A stretch of DNA of 64,000 nt from CAYMCO01 sp964388955 (GTDB taxonomy: Bacteria; Chloroflexota; Anaerolineae; Anaerolineales; E44-bin32), in the NCBI GenBank assembly GCA_964388955.1, contig CAYMCO010000016.1, positions 1 through 64,000 of the forward strand, written 5' to 3'. Positions within the stretch are counted from its first letter, which is position 1, and each line of letters starts with the position of its first letter. Below are positions 16,734 to 24,817 of this stretch, in pieces. The position numbers and the translations under genes were made by a program. The notes under the pieces are model-generated. The model had not been told where the DNA came from. It saw only the letters and a program-made list of their open reading frames with translations, and made no database searches.

Positions 16734-16801
16734 CTTTCCTTTCCAACAATGGGGTGGCTAATTGACCGCGGGAGCCATGGGCCCGGGAAGAAATCCCAGG
16801 C

Positions 16802-17617
16802 CTAGGCCGATTTCGAGACCATCTCCCGCACCGCCTGGCAGCGCTCGCATTCCGCTCGTTCGCAGAGCAGAGCCAACGGGTTGGCCCGGATCCATCCGAT
16901 CGCGATATGCAGCAGATCGCGGAGCGGCACCGCTTCGATGGTTGCCTCTCCCAGCGGAATCTGCCGGGCCACGCCCTCCAGACGGGGTGTGATGTCCCCG
17001 AAGCCATAGGAGCAGCCCGGAAATCCCGGGCACTCCACAACACCCTCTGGCGTCAACGCCCAGCGGACAAATTGCCGGCGGCCCGCGAGCCGCTCCGCAT
17101 GATGCAGGCTGGTGTTGGCTGTATGATTCACGCCCAAAAGCAGCACAAATCCGTCCGCTTCGGCAAGAGACTGTACGGGCTCAAGAGGCAGCTCCAGAGT
17201 CTGGGCCGCCAGGATAGGCTTCGCGTTCACACCCGCGAAGGACAAGATCGGGTGGGAGGAGCGGTCGGCGTCCAAGTGCCGGCGCAGGGTCTCCGCGGTG
17301 ATACCCATGCTCTTGTCCGCCGACATGTTGGGACGATAGATTTCCGCCTGGCGATTCTGCTCATCCTCCAGGCCGTACTGCAGGCCATTGTACTGTGGGC
17401 CGAAAGGTGGGGTGATCATCGTGCGGTAGGTGAAAGTCGGGGCGATCACCGTTTCGAAGCAGGCGATCAACGCGCCCACGAGGGTTTGCGCTCCGCCGCT
17501 GACTCTCCCAAAGGCGGAGAGCGAAGCGTGGGCGATGACGGGGTTCTTGGGGTCGATCTCCAATTCCCGGAAGGCATGGATGAAATCGCGATAACTGAGC
17601 ATGGCATGCTTGAACAA
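16802..17617 (-). CDS. AAC(3)-family (aminoglycoside N3-acetyltransferase-like) protein
   Basis: A 271-residue member of the AAC(3)/YokD fold. Family landmarks are HASLSAFGRVSGGAQTLVGAL (CoA-binding region), HPILSFAGV and LLLGVNHTANTSLHHAERL, which contains the catalytic His area. True resistance enzymes and chromosomal homologues of unknown substrate share these motifs; its setting among metabolic genes, without mobile elements, suggests a housekeeping acyltransferase. The C-terminus is Cys-rich (CERAECERCQAV), which is unusual for the family. GGAG lies six bases before a TTG at 17617; an ATG five codons later is the alternative start. It is followed after 28 bases' distance by the crotonase gene upstream in the same direction. 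Confidence 0.78.
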   Translation of the reverse strand: MFKHAMLSYRDFIHAFRELEIDPKNPVIAHASLSAFGRVSGGAQTLVGALIACFETVIAPTFTYRTMITPPFGPQYNGLQYGLEDEQNRQAEIYRPNMSADKSMGITAETLRRHLDADRSSHPILSFAGVNAKPILAAQTLELPLEPVQSLAEADGFVLLLGVNHTANTSLHHAERLAGRRQFVRWALTPEGVVECPGFPGCSYGFGDITPRLEGVARQIPLGEATIEAVPLRDLLHIAIGWIRANPLALLCERAECERCQAVREMVSKSA

Positions 17618-17644
17618 GTCAATCTCCGGATACGGATGAGGGCC

Positions 17645-18418
17645 TCATCTACCTTTCCATTGCGCGGCGCGCTTCTCGATGAAGGCTCGCATTCCCTCAC
17701 TCTGATCCTCTGTGCTGAAGAGGAAGTAGAAGGCCGCTCGTTCGGCGGCGATGCCTTCGCTCAATGACAACTCGAACGCCCGCGAGACCATCTCTTTGGC
17801 CATGCGCACCGCCAGAGGCGCTCGCGCCGCAACCTGGCCCGCCAGATCGAGCGCTTTCTCCAGGTAGGTCTCAACAGGATGGACGGCGTTGATCAGCCCG
17901 AAAGCGAGCGCCTCTTCCGCGGTGAGAGTGCGGTTGTTAAGGATCATTTCCATGGCGATCGCCTTGCCCACAGCTTTGGTGAGCAGTTGGGTGCCGCCCG
18001 CGCCCGGGATGATCCCGAGATTGACCTCCGGCTGGCCGAATTTCGCGCTTGTGGAAGCTACGATCATGTCGCAGGACATGGCCACTTCGTTGCCGCCTCC
18101 CAGGCACCACCCCGATACCGCCGCGATGAGGGGCTTCTTGCACGCCCGGAGGCGATCATAGCCCCCCAGCGAGTCCCGCCGCAGCATATCCGCGGCTGAG
18201 GCGTCCGCCATTCCCTTGATGTCGGCCCCAGCCGCGAAGGCCTTCTCATTGCCGGTGATCACCACGGCCCCTATGTCATCGTCGGCCTCGAATGTGTCCA
18301 GTGCCTCGCCGAGTTCCCGCAGCACGTCGCGGTTCAGGGCGTTTAGCACCTCCGGGCGGTCAAAGCGGATCACTCCCACCCCGGCACGCACTTCAGTTTG
18401 GATGGTTTCGTAGCTCAT
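17645..18418 (-). CDS. Enoyl-CoA hydratase
   Basis: A 257-residue crotonase that hydrates trans-2-enoyl-CoA to 3-hydroxyacyl-CoA in beta-oxidation. Both catalytic Glu are present: in GWCLGGGNEVAMSCD and in FGQPEVNLGIIPGAGGTQ. The oxyanion-hole region AFAAGADIKGM is canonical, and the length and C-terminus (EGMRAFIEKRAAQWKG) are typical of short-chain enoyl-CoA hydratases. The ATG has a strong GGAGGGG site. It is the first gene of a unit with the AAC(3)-fold gene 27 bases downstream. Unlike the crotonase at 13990-14775 it looks fully active. Confidence 0.9.
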   Translation of the reverse strand: MSYETIQTEVRAGVGVIRFDRPEVLNALNRDVLRELGEALDTFEADDDIGAVVITGNEKAFAAGADIKGMADASAADMLRRDSLGGYDRLRACKKPLIAAVSGWCLGGGNEVAMSCDMIVASTSAKFGQPEVNLGIIPGAGGTQLLTKAVGKAIAMEMILNNRTLTAEEALAFGLINAVHPVETYLEKALDLAGQVAARAPLAVRMAKEMVSRAFELSLSEGIAAERAAFYFLFSTEDQSEGMRAFIEKRAAQWKGR

Positions 18419-18525
18419 GTTCCCCTCCGAAGCTCAGAGAAAAAGGGGGTTCGGCATCGCCGACGCTGGACCAAGAAGGCGCAATGCCATTTTATACCAC
18501 CCGCTGGGCGTACCGGCAAAAGCGC

Positions 18526-19263
18526 TCATTCTGGACACACCGGCGGCGAATCCCCCACTTGATCGGCGTCTACCTGTATCCCTAGGTAAGGGCTGGGGTC
18601 AAGGGTATTGTGGATGTTGAGTTCGTTCTTCCAGTGCCCGCTCCCATCGTCCATCACGATGGAAAAATGCAGGTGCACGCCGGTCGGATTGTCCGGGTCC
18701 GCGGAATAGTTGCCCTGATAGCCGAGCAGCGCCCCGGCGCGCACAAAGTGCTCGAAGGTGCCCGGCGGAAACTGACGCTCGATAAAGGAGACTCCCTGCG
18801 GATCCGCCATGTGCGCGTAGTAAAGCCAGATCTGGCGGCCGGGCTGCAGCGGGTCATCGGGGAGCCGGAGGATGACTGCCGAGCGCCATTCCGGCAGGCG
18901 GGTGAGATAGCCGTCGTAGGCGGCGTAGACGGGGGTCTCACCCAGACCCTCTGGCCCACTAGGTCCGAAGATGTCCAGCCCCTGGTGGCTGTGTACCGGG
19001 CCGAAAGAATCCCCCCACACAAACCCGATCAAACCATCGGTAGGCATCAGAAATGGCGCTTGGCCGCAGCGTTCCCTTCCGTGGATGACCCAGTCCCTGT
19101 GGGCGGATGGGTCGGCCCAATACTGGCGGAGCCGCAGGATCCGGCCGGAGCTGGGCCGCTGGCCTCGAAACAAGAGGAAGCCGGCGGCGGCACCCGTGAC
19201 GAGGATCCCTCCCGCCAAGAGAAATGTGCCCAAGGGTGATTTCGGTCTTGAGGGTAGCGTCAA
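18526..19263 (-). CDS. Membrane-anchored M23 (LytM-type) metallopeptidase
   Basis: A 245-residue protein with one N-terminal membrane segment (residues 13-32) and an extracellular M23 domain. The zinc ligands are in HSHQGLDIFG (H-x-x-x-D) and GVHLHFSI (H-x-H). It should cleave peptidoglycan cross-bridges or serve as a LytM activator of other hydrolases. A long insert (DDPLQPGRQIWLYYAHMADPQ) carries the third conserved His (YYAHM). The start is a TTG with AAGGGG just upstream. It lies 15 bases after the YbaK gene, so the two are probably co-transcribed. Confidence 0.85.
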   Translation of the reverse strand: MTLPSRPKSPLGTFLLAGGILVTGAAAGFLLFRGQRPSSGRILRLRQYWADPSAHRDWVIHGRERCGQAPFLMPTDGLIGFVWGDSFGPVHSHQGLDIFGPSGPEGLGETPVYAAYDGYLTRLPEWRSAVILRLPDDPLQPGRQIWLYYAHMADPQGVSFIERQFPPGTFEHFVRAGALLGYQGNYSADPDNPTGVHLHFSIVMDDGSGHWKNELNIHNTLDPSPYLGIQVDADQVGDSPPVCPE

Positions 19264-19278
19264 GTGCCCCCTTATCCG

Positions 19279-19770
19279 CTATCTGCCAGCCGAACCTCGC
19301 TCGAACTGCAGGTCCAGCTCTTGCGCCTGGCTGGCGCGCACGATTTCCGCCGGGTTGATTCGCAGCAGGGAATCCACCTCGCCTCCACCGGCATAAACCT
19401 CCTCCTGGGCAGTGACATGTGGATCGATCAATGTGGGGATCGGCCGGGCATGGCCGAAGGGCGGCACCGCGCCCACAGGATATCCGGTGATCCGCTGCAC
19501 CGAGGCGGCATCGGCCAGCTCGACCTGCGAGGGATCTACATCGAAGTGGGCGGCGATGGCGAGCCGATCCACGTGCGCCTTTCCGCTGGCGATGGCCATG
19601 ACCGCTCTGCCTTGTACCAAGAACATCAGCGACTTGACGATTCGGCCCGGTGAAGCCCCCACCGCCTGGGCTGCGCTTTCCACGGTCGGCGTGTGCACTG
19701 GCAGGGCGATGAGCTCCCCCGGTATGGCATTGCGCTCCATGTAGCCGATCAAGTCTTTGGAGGTCCGCAT
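19279..19770 (-). CDS. YbaK/EbsC-family aminoacyl-tRNA deacylase
   Basis: A 163-residue protein of the YbaK/ProX fold that hydrolyses mischarged tRNA (typically Cys- or Ala-tRNA-Pro). The essential Lys is in GRIVKSLMFL, and the substrate-loop sequence is GYPVGAVPPFGH. The first residues (KDLIGYMERNAIPGELIALP) match the usual substrate-gating helix. It is a free-standing editing domain without a synthetase. The protein ends with a short polar tail after the domain. Confidence 0.87.
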   Translation of the reverse strand: MRTSKDLIGYMERNAIPGELIALPVHTPTVESAAQAVGASPGRIVKSLMFLVQGRAVMAIASGKAHVDRLAIAAHFDVDPSQVELADAASVQRITGYPVGAVPPFGHARPIPTLIDPHVTAQEEVYAGGGEVDSLLRINPAEIVRASQAQELDLQFERGSAGR

Positions 19771-19930
19771 GTTGTCCCCGCCTTAGGAATGAGTCTGCCC
19801 GGGCCGAAGATGCTGCCTCAAGGGGGAAGGGCATGCCGATGAACCCGGCATCCTCGTGGGAGAAGGAGCCCCCTTCTGATCAGAATAGCATTTGGCCGAA
19901 AACCCGAGTTCCCTTTATGGCCCCGAGTTG

Positions 19931-20146
19931 CTAGCGCCCGGGGAGACCTTCCGGTCGTTCCTCCTCCGGCAAGATGCGTTTCAGCCGTTTGGCGACATCC
20001 CGGCGGGAGAGCAGTATAAGGCGCCCGCAGCCCAGGCACTTCAAGCGGATATCGGCGCCCAATCGGATCACAAGCCAATCGGTGCTACCGCAAGGATGGG
20101 GTTTTCGCAGGCGCACAACGTCATACATTTGCAGATCGGGCAGCAT
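19931..20146 (-). CDS. DUF951 family protein
   Basis: A 71-residue protein that matches DUF951: YDVVRLRKPHPCGSTDWLVI, then RLGADIRLKCLGCGRLILL and the basic helix RRDVAKRLKRIL. The three Cys (PCGS and CLGC) suggest a small metal- or nucleic-acid-binding fold. Members are widespread in Firmicutes and Chloroflexota, with no established function. The start at 20146 (MLPDLQ) has AAGGAAGAG upstream. An in-frame ATG at 20176 is rejected because it overlaps the -10 element of the gene's own promoter. Confidence 0.82.
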   Translation of the reverse strand: MLPDLQMYDVVRLRKPHPCGSTDWLVIRLGADIRLKCLGCGRLILLSRRDVAKRLKRILPEEERPEGLPGR

Positions 20147-20174
20147 GGCGGGCTCTTCCTTGGGATGGTGCGGC

Positions 20175-20202
20175 ATTATACCATCCGGCCAAATGGTATA
20201 AT
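20175..20202. promoter_or_regulatory. Symmetrical divergent promoter (perfect inverted repeat of two -10 elements)
   Basis: A perfect 10-bp inverted repeat (ATTATACCAT / ATGGTATAAT) with an 8-base spacer places an extended -10 (TGGTATAAT) on each strand. The plus element is 9 bases before the M50 protease ATG and the minus element serves the DUF951 gene. The two polymerase footprints overlap, so only one direction can be occupied at a time. Confidence 0.75.
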
Positions 20203-20211
20203 CCCGAAGTA

Positions 20212-20856
20212 ATGCTTGGTCTCAATGCTTCCACCCTGCTTCCACGCCTATTTACATTGCTGACAGCGCTCACGATCCACGAATTTGCCCATGCATGGAC
20301 AGCGGAACGCATGGGCGACGATACGCCTCGGTTGCACGGCAGACTCACGCTGAATCCGCTTGCCCACCTCGATCCGCTCGGCTCGTTGATGCTGATTCTG
20401 GTCGGTTTCGGATGGGCAAAACCGGTGCCCATCAACCCGTACGCGCTGCGGCGCAGGAGCCCGTCGGCTGTGACGCTGGTATCGCTAGCGGGGCCGGCCT
20501 CGAACGTGCTCTTGGCAATTTTGGGGGCGATCCCCTTCCAAATCGGCCTGCTGACGCCCCGACTCGTCGCGGGTGGGGGGATCATCCCGGACGCCTCGTC
20601 CTTTTTGGTTGAGTTCATATTTCTTAATCTGATCCTGGCCTTCTTCAATCTGATTCCGCTGGCCCCACTGGACGGCGAAAAGGTGGCGGAGGGACTGCTT
20701 CCACCGGATGGCCAGGATGTGCTGCGCAGGCTGCGGCCATACGGGGGCGTGATCCTGCTGGCCTTGCTGTTTGTCGGCCCAATGCTCGGGTTCGATCTGC
20801 TGAATATCGTTGTCGGTTGGCCGGCGCGTCAACTGCTCAAGATTCTGGTCACTTGA
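20212..20856 (+). CDS. Site-2-protease-like (M50) membrane metallopeptidase
   Basis: A 214-residue polytopic membrane protein. The zinc motif HEFAH is in the first helix (LTIHEFAHAW), and the third ligand lies in FNLIPLAPLDGEKV, the N-x-x-P-x-x-PLDG box of the family. There are five or six hydrophobic segments and no PDZ domain, so it belongs to the compact group III of site-2 proteases. It cleaves membrane-embedded peptides in regulated proteolysis; its target is unknown. The predicted transcription start is within a few bases of the ATG, so the mRNA is probably leaderless. Its TGA overlaps the ATG of the HD gene. Confidence 0.87.
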   Translation: MLGLNASTLLPRLFTLLTALTIHEFAHAWTAERMGDDTPRLHGRLTLNPLAHLDPLGSLMLILVGFGWAKPVPINPYALRRRSPSAVTLVSLAGPASNVLLAILGAIPFQIGLLTPRLVAGGGIIPDASSFLVEFIFLNLILAFFNLIPLAPLDGEKVAEGLLPPDGQDVLRRLRPYGGVILLALLFVGPMLGFDLLNIVVGWPARQLLKILVT

Positions 20857-21374
20857 TGGGTCTGGCATATCGAGCCTCACAGTTCTTCCGCGCCCTCGGC
20901 GCCAAACCGGATCCTCAAACACTGGCACGCGCGGAGAGGCATCTGCCGGAAGCTCTGAGAGCGTTGTTTCGCGAGCAGTCTATGGCCGATGTGGCTCACG
21001 GCTTGCGGGTGTATGGGACGCTGTTATCTGAAGGGGAGTCGCATCCGGACCTGCTCTCCGCCGCCCTGCTCCACGACGTCGGCAAGACGCTGCATCCTCC
21101 GAGCCTGTGGGAACGAGTGCTGGTTGTGCTGGGTTGGTGGGTGCTCCCATCGCGAGCGGCCCGGTGGGGCGAGGGGCAGGCCAGCGGCTGGCGGCGGCCT
21201 TTCGTGGTTGCCGTCCGACATCCGCACTGGGGCGCGGAAATGGTCCGAGGCCGTGGGGGGACGGAGATGCTGGCGAATATCATCCGGCGCCACCAAGCGC
21301 AGATCGCTGAGCAGGGGGCGGACGAAGAGGATCAGCTCATCCGCCGCCTGCAGGCGGCGGACGGGCGGAACTGA
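20856..21374 (+). CDS. HD-domain phosphohydrolase-like protein
   Basis: A 172-residue single HD domain. Metal-binding residues are visible in DVAHGLRVYG (first His), LLSAALLHDVGKT (His-Asp) and VRHPHWGAEMV, with a last His in IIRRHQAQIAEQG. Such proteins hydrolyse nucleotides or cyclic nucleotides, but the substrate cannot be read from sequence. Trp-rich segments (VLGWWVLPSRAARW) replace a normal linker and may lie against the membrane. TGATG overlap with the M50 gene indicates translational coupling, and the next gene begins only 10 bases downstream. Confidence 0.78.
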   Translation: MGLAYRASQFFRALGAKPDPQTLARAERHLPEALRALFREQSMADVAHGLRVYGTLLSEGESHPDLLSAALLHDVGKTLHPPSLWERVLVVLGWWVLPSRAARWGEGQASGWRRPFVVAVRHPHWGAEMVRGRGGTEMLANIIRRHQAQIAEQGADEEDQLIRRLQAADGRN

Positions 21375-21383
21375 GAGGTAGTC

Positions 21384-22370
21384 ATGGGGATTCAAGTATT
21401 GTTCATCGGCCTGGAGGAGGCGGGCGCCTCCATCGGCCTGGCCTTTGGCAAGTCGGGGGTGAAGGCGGAGCGTCTGGGATTTGATCCGGATCCAAAGGTG
21501 GCCAAGAAGGCGATGCGGCAGGGGGCGGTGGATCGGCTCATCTCCCGGCCGGCGAGTGTGGCTCATGAAATCGATCTTGCGATCACGAGTTTGATCAACC
21601 GGGAAGCGGAGGAGTATATAGGGAGTATCGCGCCGCGCATGAAGGAAGGCTCTCTGATCTTTGACGCTTCCCCAAACAAGGCATCGGCCGAGGACTGGGC
21701 CAAACGGGCGGTCCCGCCGCGTGTGCACTATTTGGGAATCGCCCCCATGGTCGGGCCGGATGTTCTGGAGCGCGCTCCCGAAGAGCGGAATGCGCCCAGC
21801 ATGGACCGCTACCGCGAAGGAGTACTCGCCATCGTCGCCCAGCCGGGCACGCACGAAAAAGCAATCGACACGGCGGTCGGCCTGGCAGAGGTGATCGGAG
21901 CCTCCCCGTTGTTCATCGACCCTATGGAGCATGACGCGATCCGCTGCGCCGCCGAGGCGCTGCCGGCAATCGCGGCAATCGCCCTGCAGCGCATGCTCAA
22001 GAACGCGCCCAGTTGGCGCGAGATGGGGCGCATGGCTGGCGCGGATTATGCAGATGTGACTGCGGTGTGCGAGCGGATTTCCCCCAGGGACTTGGGGAGC
22101 ATGCTGGCGGAGAATCGGGAACATATCCTCCGGCGGTTGGATGCGCTGACAGATGAGATACGAGAGATCCGCCGGCTGATCGCCGACGAGGAGAAGGAAG
22201 ATATCGAGAGCTTCCTGGAGACGGCGATTGAGGATCGGAAAGGCTGGATCGGCGCCCGAGAGAGAGGCTCTTGGGGTGAGACCCGCGTGGGCATCGAAAA
22301 GCCGCCCAGGCGTGGGCTGTTGGGGGGGCTGTTCGGGTTTGGGTCAAAGAGAGGTCAACCTACGGAATAG
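21384..22370 (+). CDS. TyrA-like (prephenate dehydrogenase-fold) NAD(P)-dependent protein, catalytic His absent
   Basis: A 328-residue protein with an N-terminal Rossmann domain (LFIGLEEAGASIGLAFG) and a helical TyrA-type dimerisation domain (MEHDAIRCAAEALPAIAAIAL). In genuine prephenate dehydrogenases a catalytic His sits in a G-x-HPMAG motif; here the equivalent sequence is GIAPMVGP, with Ala in place of His. The C-terminus adds a charged helical segment and a Gly/Arg-rich tail (PRRGLLGGLFGFG). It is therefore a relative with a different or unknown reaction, or a non-catalytic one. It sits 10 bases after the HD gene in the run that starts with the M50 protease. Confidence 0.72.
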   Translation: MGIQVLFIGLEEAGASIGLAFGKSGVKAERLGFDPDPKVAKKAMRQGAVDRLISRPASVAHEIDLAITSLINREAEEYIGSIAPRMKEGSLIFDASPNKASAEDWAKRAVPPRVHYLGIAPMVGPDVLERAPEERNAPSMDRYREGVLAIVAQPGTHEKAIDTAVGLAEVIGASPLFIDPMEHDAIRCAAEALPAIAAIALQRMLKNAPSWREMGRMAGADYADVTAVCERISPRDLGSMLAENREHILRRLDALTDEIREIRRLIADEEKEDIESFLETAIEDRKGWIGARERGSWGETRVGIEKPPRRGLLGGLFGFGSKRGQPTE

Positions 22371-22433
22371 GGTTGGAGGCGTGGCTTGGTGCTCTGCCGG
22401 CTCTGAATGCCGGCCGGCGCGGCAACCGCCATC

Positions 22434-22742
22434 ATGAGTGAAACCTATTGCTATATCTTGCGGTGCTCCGATGGGACTCTATACACGGGGTGGACGACGA
22501 ACCCAGAGCGGCGCATCCGGGAACACAACTCAGGGTCGGCCTCCCGCTATACACGCATTCGCAGGCCGGTGCGTCTGGTCTACCTGGAGGCGCAGGGGGG
22601 CCGGCGGCAGGCAATGCGGCGTGAGCGGGCGATCAAGAATATGAGCCGCATGCGCAAGGAGGCACTGATCAGGGAACGACCGACCACGTTGGACGAGTAT
22701 CTGGATCGCGAGGGACAGGATGGAATCGCAGAAGAAGACTGA
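22434..22742 (+). CDS. GIY-YIG endonuclease-domain protein (YhbQ/UPF0213-like)
   Basis: A 102-residue single-domain protein. The GIY-YIG core appears as CYILRCSDGTLYTGWT, followed by the conserved Arg (NPERRIREHNSG) and by RRQAMRRERAIKNMSR, typical of the UPF0213 group. Members are linked to DNA or RNA processing, but roles are poorly defined. The start MSETYCYIL is preferred over one nine codons upstream. It overlaps the start of kbl by 23 bases, so the pair is translationally linked. Confidence 0.87.
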   Translation: MSETYCYILRCSDGTLYTGWTTNPERRIREHNSGSASRYTRIRRPVRLVYLEAQGGRRQAMRRERAIKNMSRMRKEALIRERPTTLDEYLDREGQDGIAEED

Positions 22743-23910
22743 ATGGATAGCCCAGGAGATCTCCCGACTGCATGAGAGCGGTCTCTACAATCAGATCCGG
22801 ACTCTCGAGTCCCCGCAGGGTGCTTGGTTGAACGTAGATGGCGAGACCGTGCTGAATTTTTGCTCCAACAACTACCTGGGCTTGGCCAACCATCCGCGGC
22901 TGCGGGAGGCGGCCAAGGCGACGATCGATGAGTACGGGGTTGGACCGGCTGCAGTGCGCACCATCGCGGGCACGATGGGTCTGCATGTGGAGCTGGAGCA
23001 GCGGTTGGCGGCGTTCAAGAAAGTCGAGGCCGCCGTCACCTTTCAATCGGGCTTCAACGCGAACCTGGGGGCGATTCCGGCGCTGGTCGGCCGCGGCGAT
23101 GTGATCTATTCTGATGAACTCAACCACGCCAGCATTATTGATGGCTGCCGCCTCGCGCGCGCGACGGTTGTGCGCTATGCACATACGGATGCGGAGGACC
23201 TGCAGGCCCAGATCAAGGCCCAGCGGGGGGAGAACTTCAAGCGCGCTCTGGTCGTCACGGATGGGGTCTTCAGCATGGATGGAGATATCGCGCCGCTGGA
23301 CGAGATCTATCCGGTGGCGGAGGAGAACGGCTGCCTGCTCATGGTGGATGACGCGCACGGCGAGGGGGTTCTGGGAAAAGGCGGCCGGGGGATTGTGGAT
23401 CACTTTGGCCTGCACGGCAAAGTGGATATCGAGGTCGGTACGCTCTCAAAGGCTTTCGGGGTGGTCGGAGGCGTGGTCGCCGGATCGGGCCGGATTGTCG
23501 AATGGTTGCGACAGCGGGGGAGGCCGTTCCTCTTTTCATCAGCCATGACCGTCCCGGACGTGGCAGCCTGCCTGGCGGCGGTGGATTTGCTGGAGGAATC
23601 AACCGAGTTGGTGGATCAACTTTGGGAGAACACCGAATTCTTCAAGCACGAGATGAAACAATTGGGGTTCGACACCGGGCGCAGTGCAACGCCCATCACT
23701 CCTGTGATGCTGGGCGAGGCGCCCTTGGCGCAGCGGTTCAGTCGGGACCTGTTCGAGCGCGGCGTCTTTGCGATGGCGATCGGCTATCCGACCGTGCCGC
23801 GCGGTGCGGCGCGCATCCGGGTCATGATCTCCGCCGCTCACAGCCAGGAAGACCTCGAGCAGGGATTGGCCGCTTTCGAGGTGGTCGGCCGGGACTTGGG
23901 GGTGATTTGA
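22720..23910 (+). CDS. kbl: Glycine C-acetyltransferase (2-amino-3-oxobutyrate CoA ligase)
   Basis: A 396-residue alpha-oxoamine synthase. The PLP Lys is in the conserved GTLSKAFGVVGG, and other family motifs are present (NNYLGLANHP, YGVGPAAVRTIAGT, DDAHGEGVLG, SDELNHASIIDGCRL). Its closest pattern is glycine C-acetyltransferase, which converts 2-amino-3-oxobutyrate and CoA to glycine and acetyl-CoA in threonine breakdown. The biotin enzyme BioF shares these motifs, so the specificity is not certain. No threonine dehydrogenase is adjacent, although an MDR enzyme related to that family is at 15.5-16.7 kb. Confidence 0.87.
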   Translation: MESQKKTEWIAQEISRLHESGLYNQIRTLESPQGAWLNVDGETVLNFCSNNYLGLANHPRLREAAKATIDEYGVGPAAVRTIAGTMGLHVELEQRLAAFKKVEAAVTFQSGFNANLGAIPALVGRGDVIYSDELNHASIIDGCRLARATVVRYAHTDAEDLQAQIKAQRGENFKRALVVTDGVFSMDGDIAPLDEIYPVAEENGCLLMVDDAHGEGVLGKGGRGIVDHFGLHGKVDIEVGTLSKAFGVVGGVVAGSGRIVEWLRQRGRPFLFSSAMTVPDVAACLAAVDLLEESTELVDQLWENTEFFKHEMKQLGFDTGRSATPITPVMLGEAPLAQRFSRDLFERGVFAMAIGYPTVPRGAARIRVMISAAHSQEDLEQGLAAFEVVGRDLGVI

Positions 23911-24028
23911 GCTCAGCGGCTTTGAGCCGGCTGATAAGCATCCTCACGTGTCCAGATATCCCGGCGCGCGATCACATGGCACCGGCGATGGTCCATCGCT
24001 TCTGGATTACCTGTGAAAGGAAACCGGA

Positions 24029-24250
24029 TCAGGCGAAGGGGTCGTGATCAGGGCGCGTGCCGGCCCAGACGCAGGTCGGCTTGTCGAATCGGTTGCAGCC
24101 CATCCCCTGCGAGCAGCGGTGGGCGAGCACCCTCGCGGGCGGATCTGGAAGGAGATCGGCCGGAAAGACGATCTTCGCCTCCAGTTGGACCTGCTCACCG
24201 ATGCGGTCGCAGTAGATACGTTTGACCGGGCGCCACACTACTTGGCTCAA
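24029..24250 (-). CDS. Small Cys-rich conserved protein of unknown function
   Basis: A 73-residue protein with four Cys: one in VKRIYCDRIG and three in the C-terminal half (HRCSQGMGCNRFDKPTC). The second half ends in WAGTRPDHDPF. This pattern recalls small uncharacterised proteins seen in other Chloroflexota, which is why it is called real, but the recollection cannot be checked here. The three spaced Cys could hold a metal ion. It uses a TTG start with GGAGG eight bases upstream. It stands alone downstream of the amrS unit. Confidence 0.55.
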   Translation of the reverse strand: MSQVVWRPVKRIYCDRIGEQVQLEAKIVFPADLLPDPPARVLAHRCSQGMGCNRFDKPTCVWAGTRPDHDPFA

Positions 24251-24463
24251 GGCGCTGCCTCCTCTGCCGGAACTTGGGTCATTCCATCACCACTCTATCG
24301 ATATGCTGCCTTCCGCGACAGTGCCAACCCTCCTCCCCGGCAACGACATTTGACGGTTATATCGCCCATCACTGACCGGATTTATCGCCTTGCAGCGCCC
24401 CCGCAATATGTGGAGATGCCTTGTGAAAGCAAGATTGTGACCGGATGAAAGGCGTTCTTGGAG

Positions 24464-24811
24464 TCAGAACTGGAAGCGGCGGCGCTGGGGCACAACTCTT
24501 CGTTCGTAGTTCTCGACAAACTGGAGCAGTCGGCTCTCAAGTTCCAGGAAATCCTCGGAAGTCAGAATCTCCTCGAGTGTCTGCAGATCCGGCGCGCTGA
24601 AACACTGCAGTCGCAACGGATAGCGGCCGTATGCGGTGTGCCAAGCCTCGCACATGGAGAGCCCCAAATGCTCCAGAGTGGGCACAAACTCACCCATCAC
24701 GTAGTTGAAATACTGCTCCCGCCGGTCGAGGATCGGGTCGTACGCCAGCAGCAGTTTCACTGGCATGTGTTTGTCGGGTCGATCCACAGGGGCCCTCTCC
24801 GGATGGCTCAT
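24464..24811 (-). CDS. Conserved protein of unknown function, possible dimeric alpha/beta-barrel fold
   Basis: A 115-residue protein. After a charged N-terminus the sequence VKLLLAYDPILDRREQYFNYVMGEFVPTLE is like the first strand-helix unit of small dimeric alpha/beta-barrel proteins, followed by a second such unit (LRLQCFSAPDLQTLEEIL). No metal or cofactor motif is seen. It starts six bases after the amrS stop, so it is in the same operon. An internal start (MPVKLLLAYD, 24766) would remove 15 residues and might be the true one; neither has a good ribosome site. Confidence 0.6.
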   Translation of the reverse strand: MSHPERAPVDRPDKHMPVKLLLAYDPILDRREQYFNYVMGEFVPTLEHLGLSMCEAWHTAYGRYPLRLQCFSAPDLQTLEEILTSEDFLELESRLLQFVENYERRVVPQRRRFQF

Positions 24812-24817
24812 ATCGCG

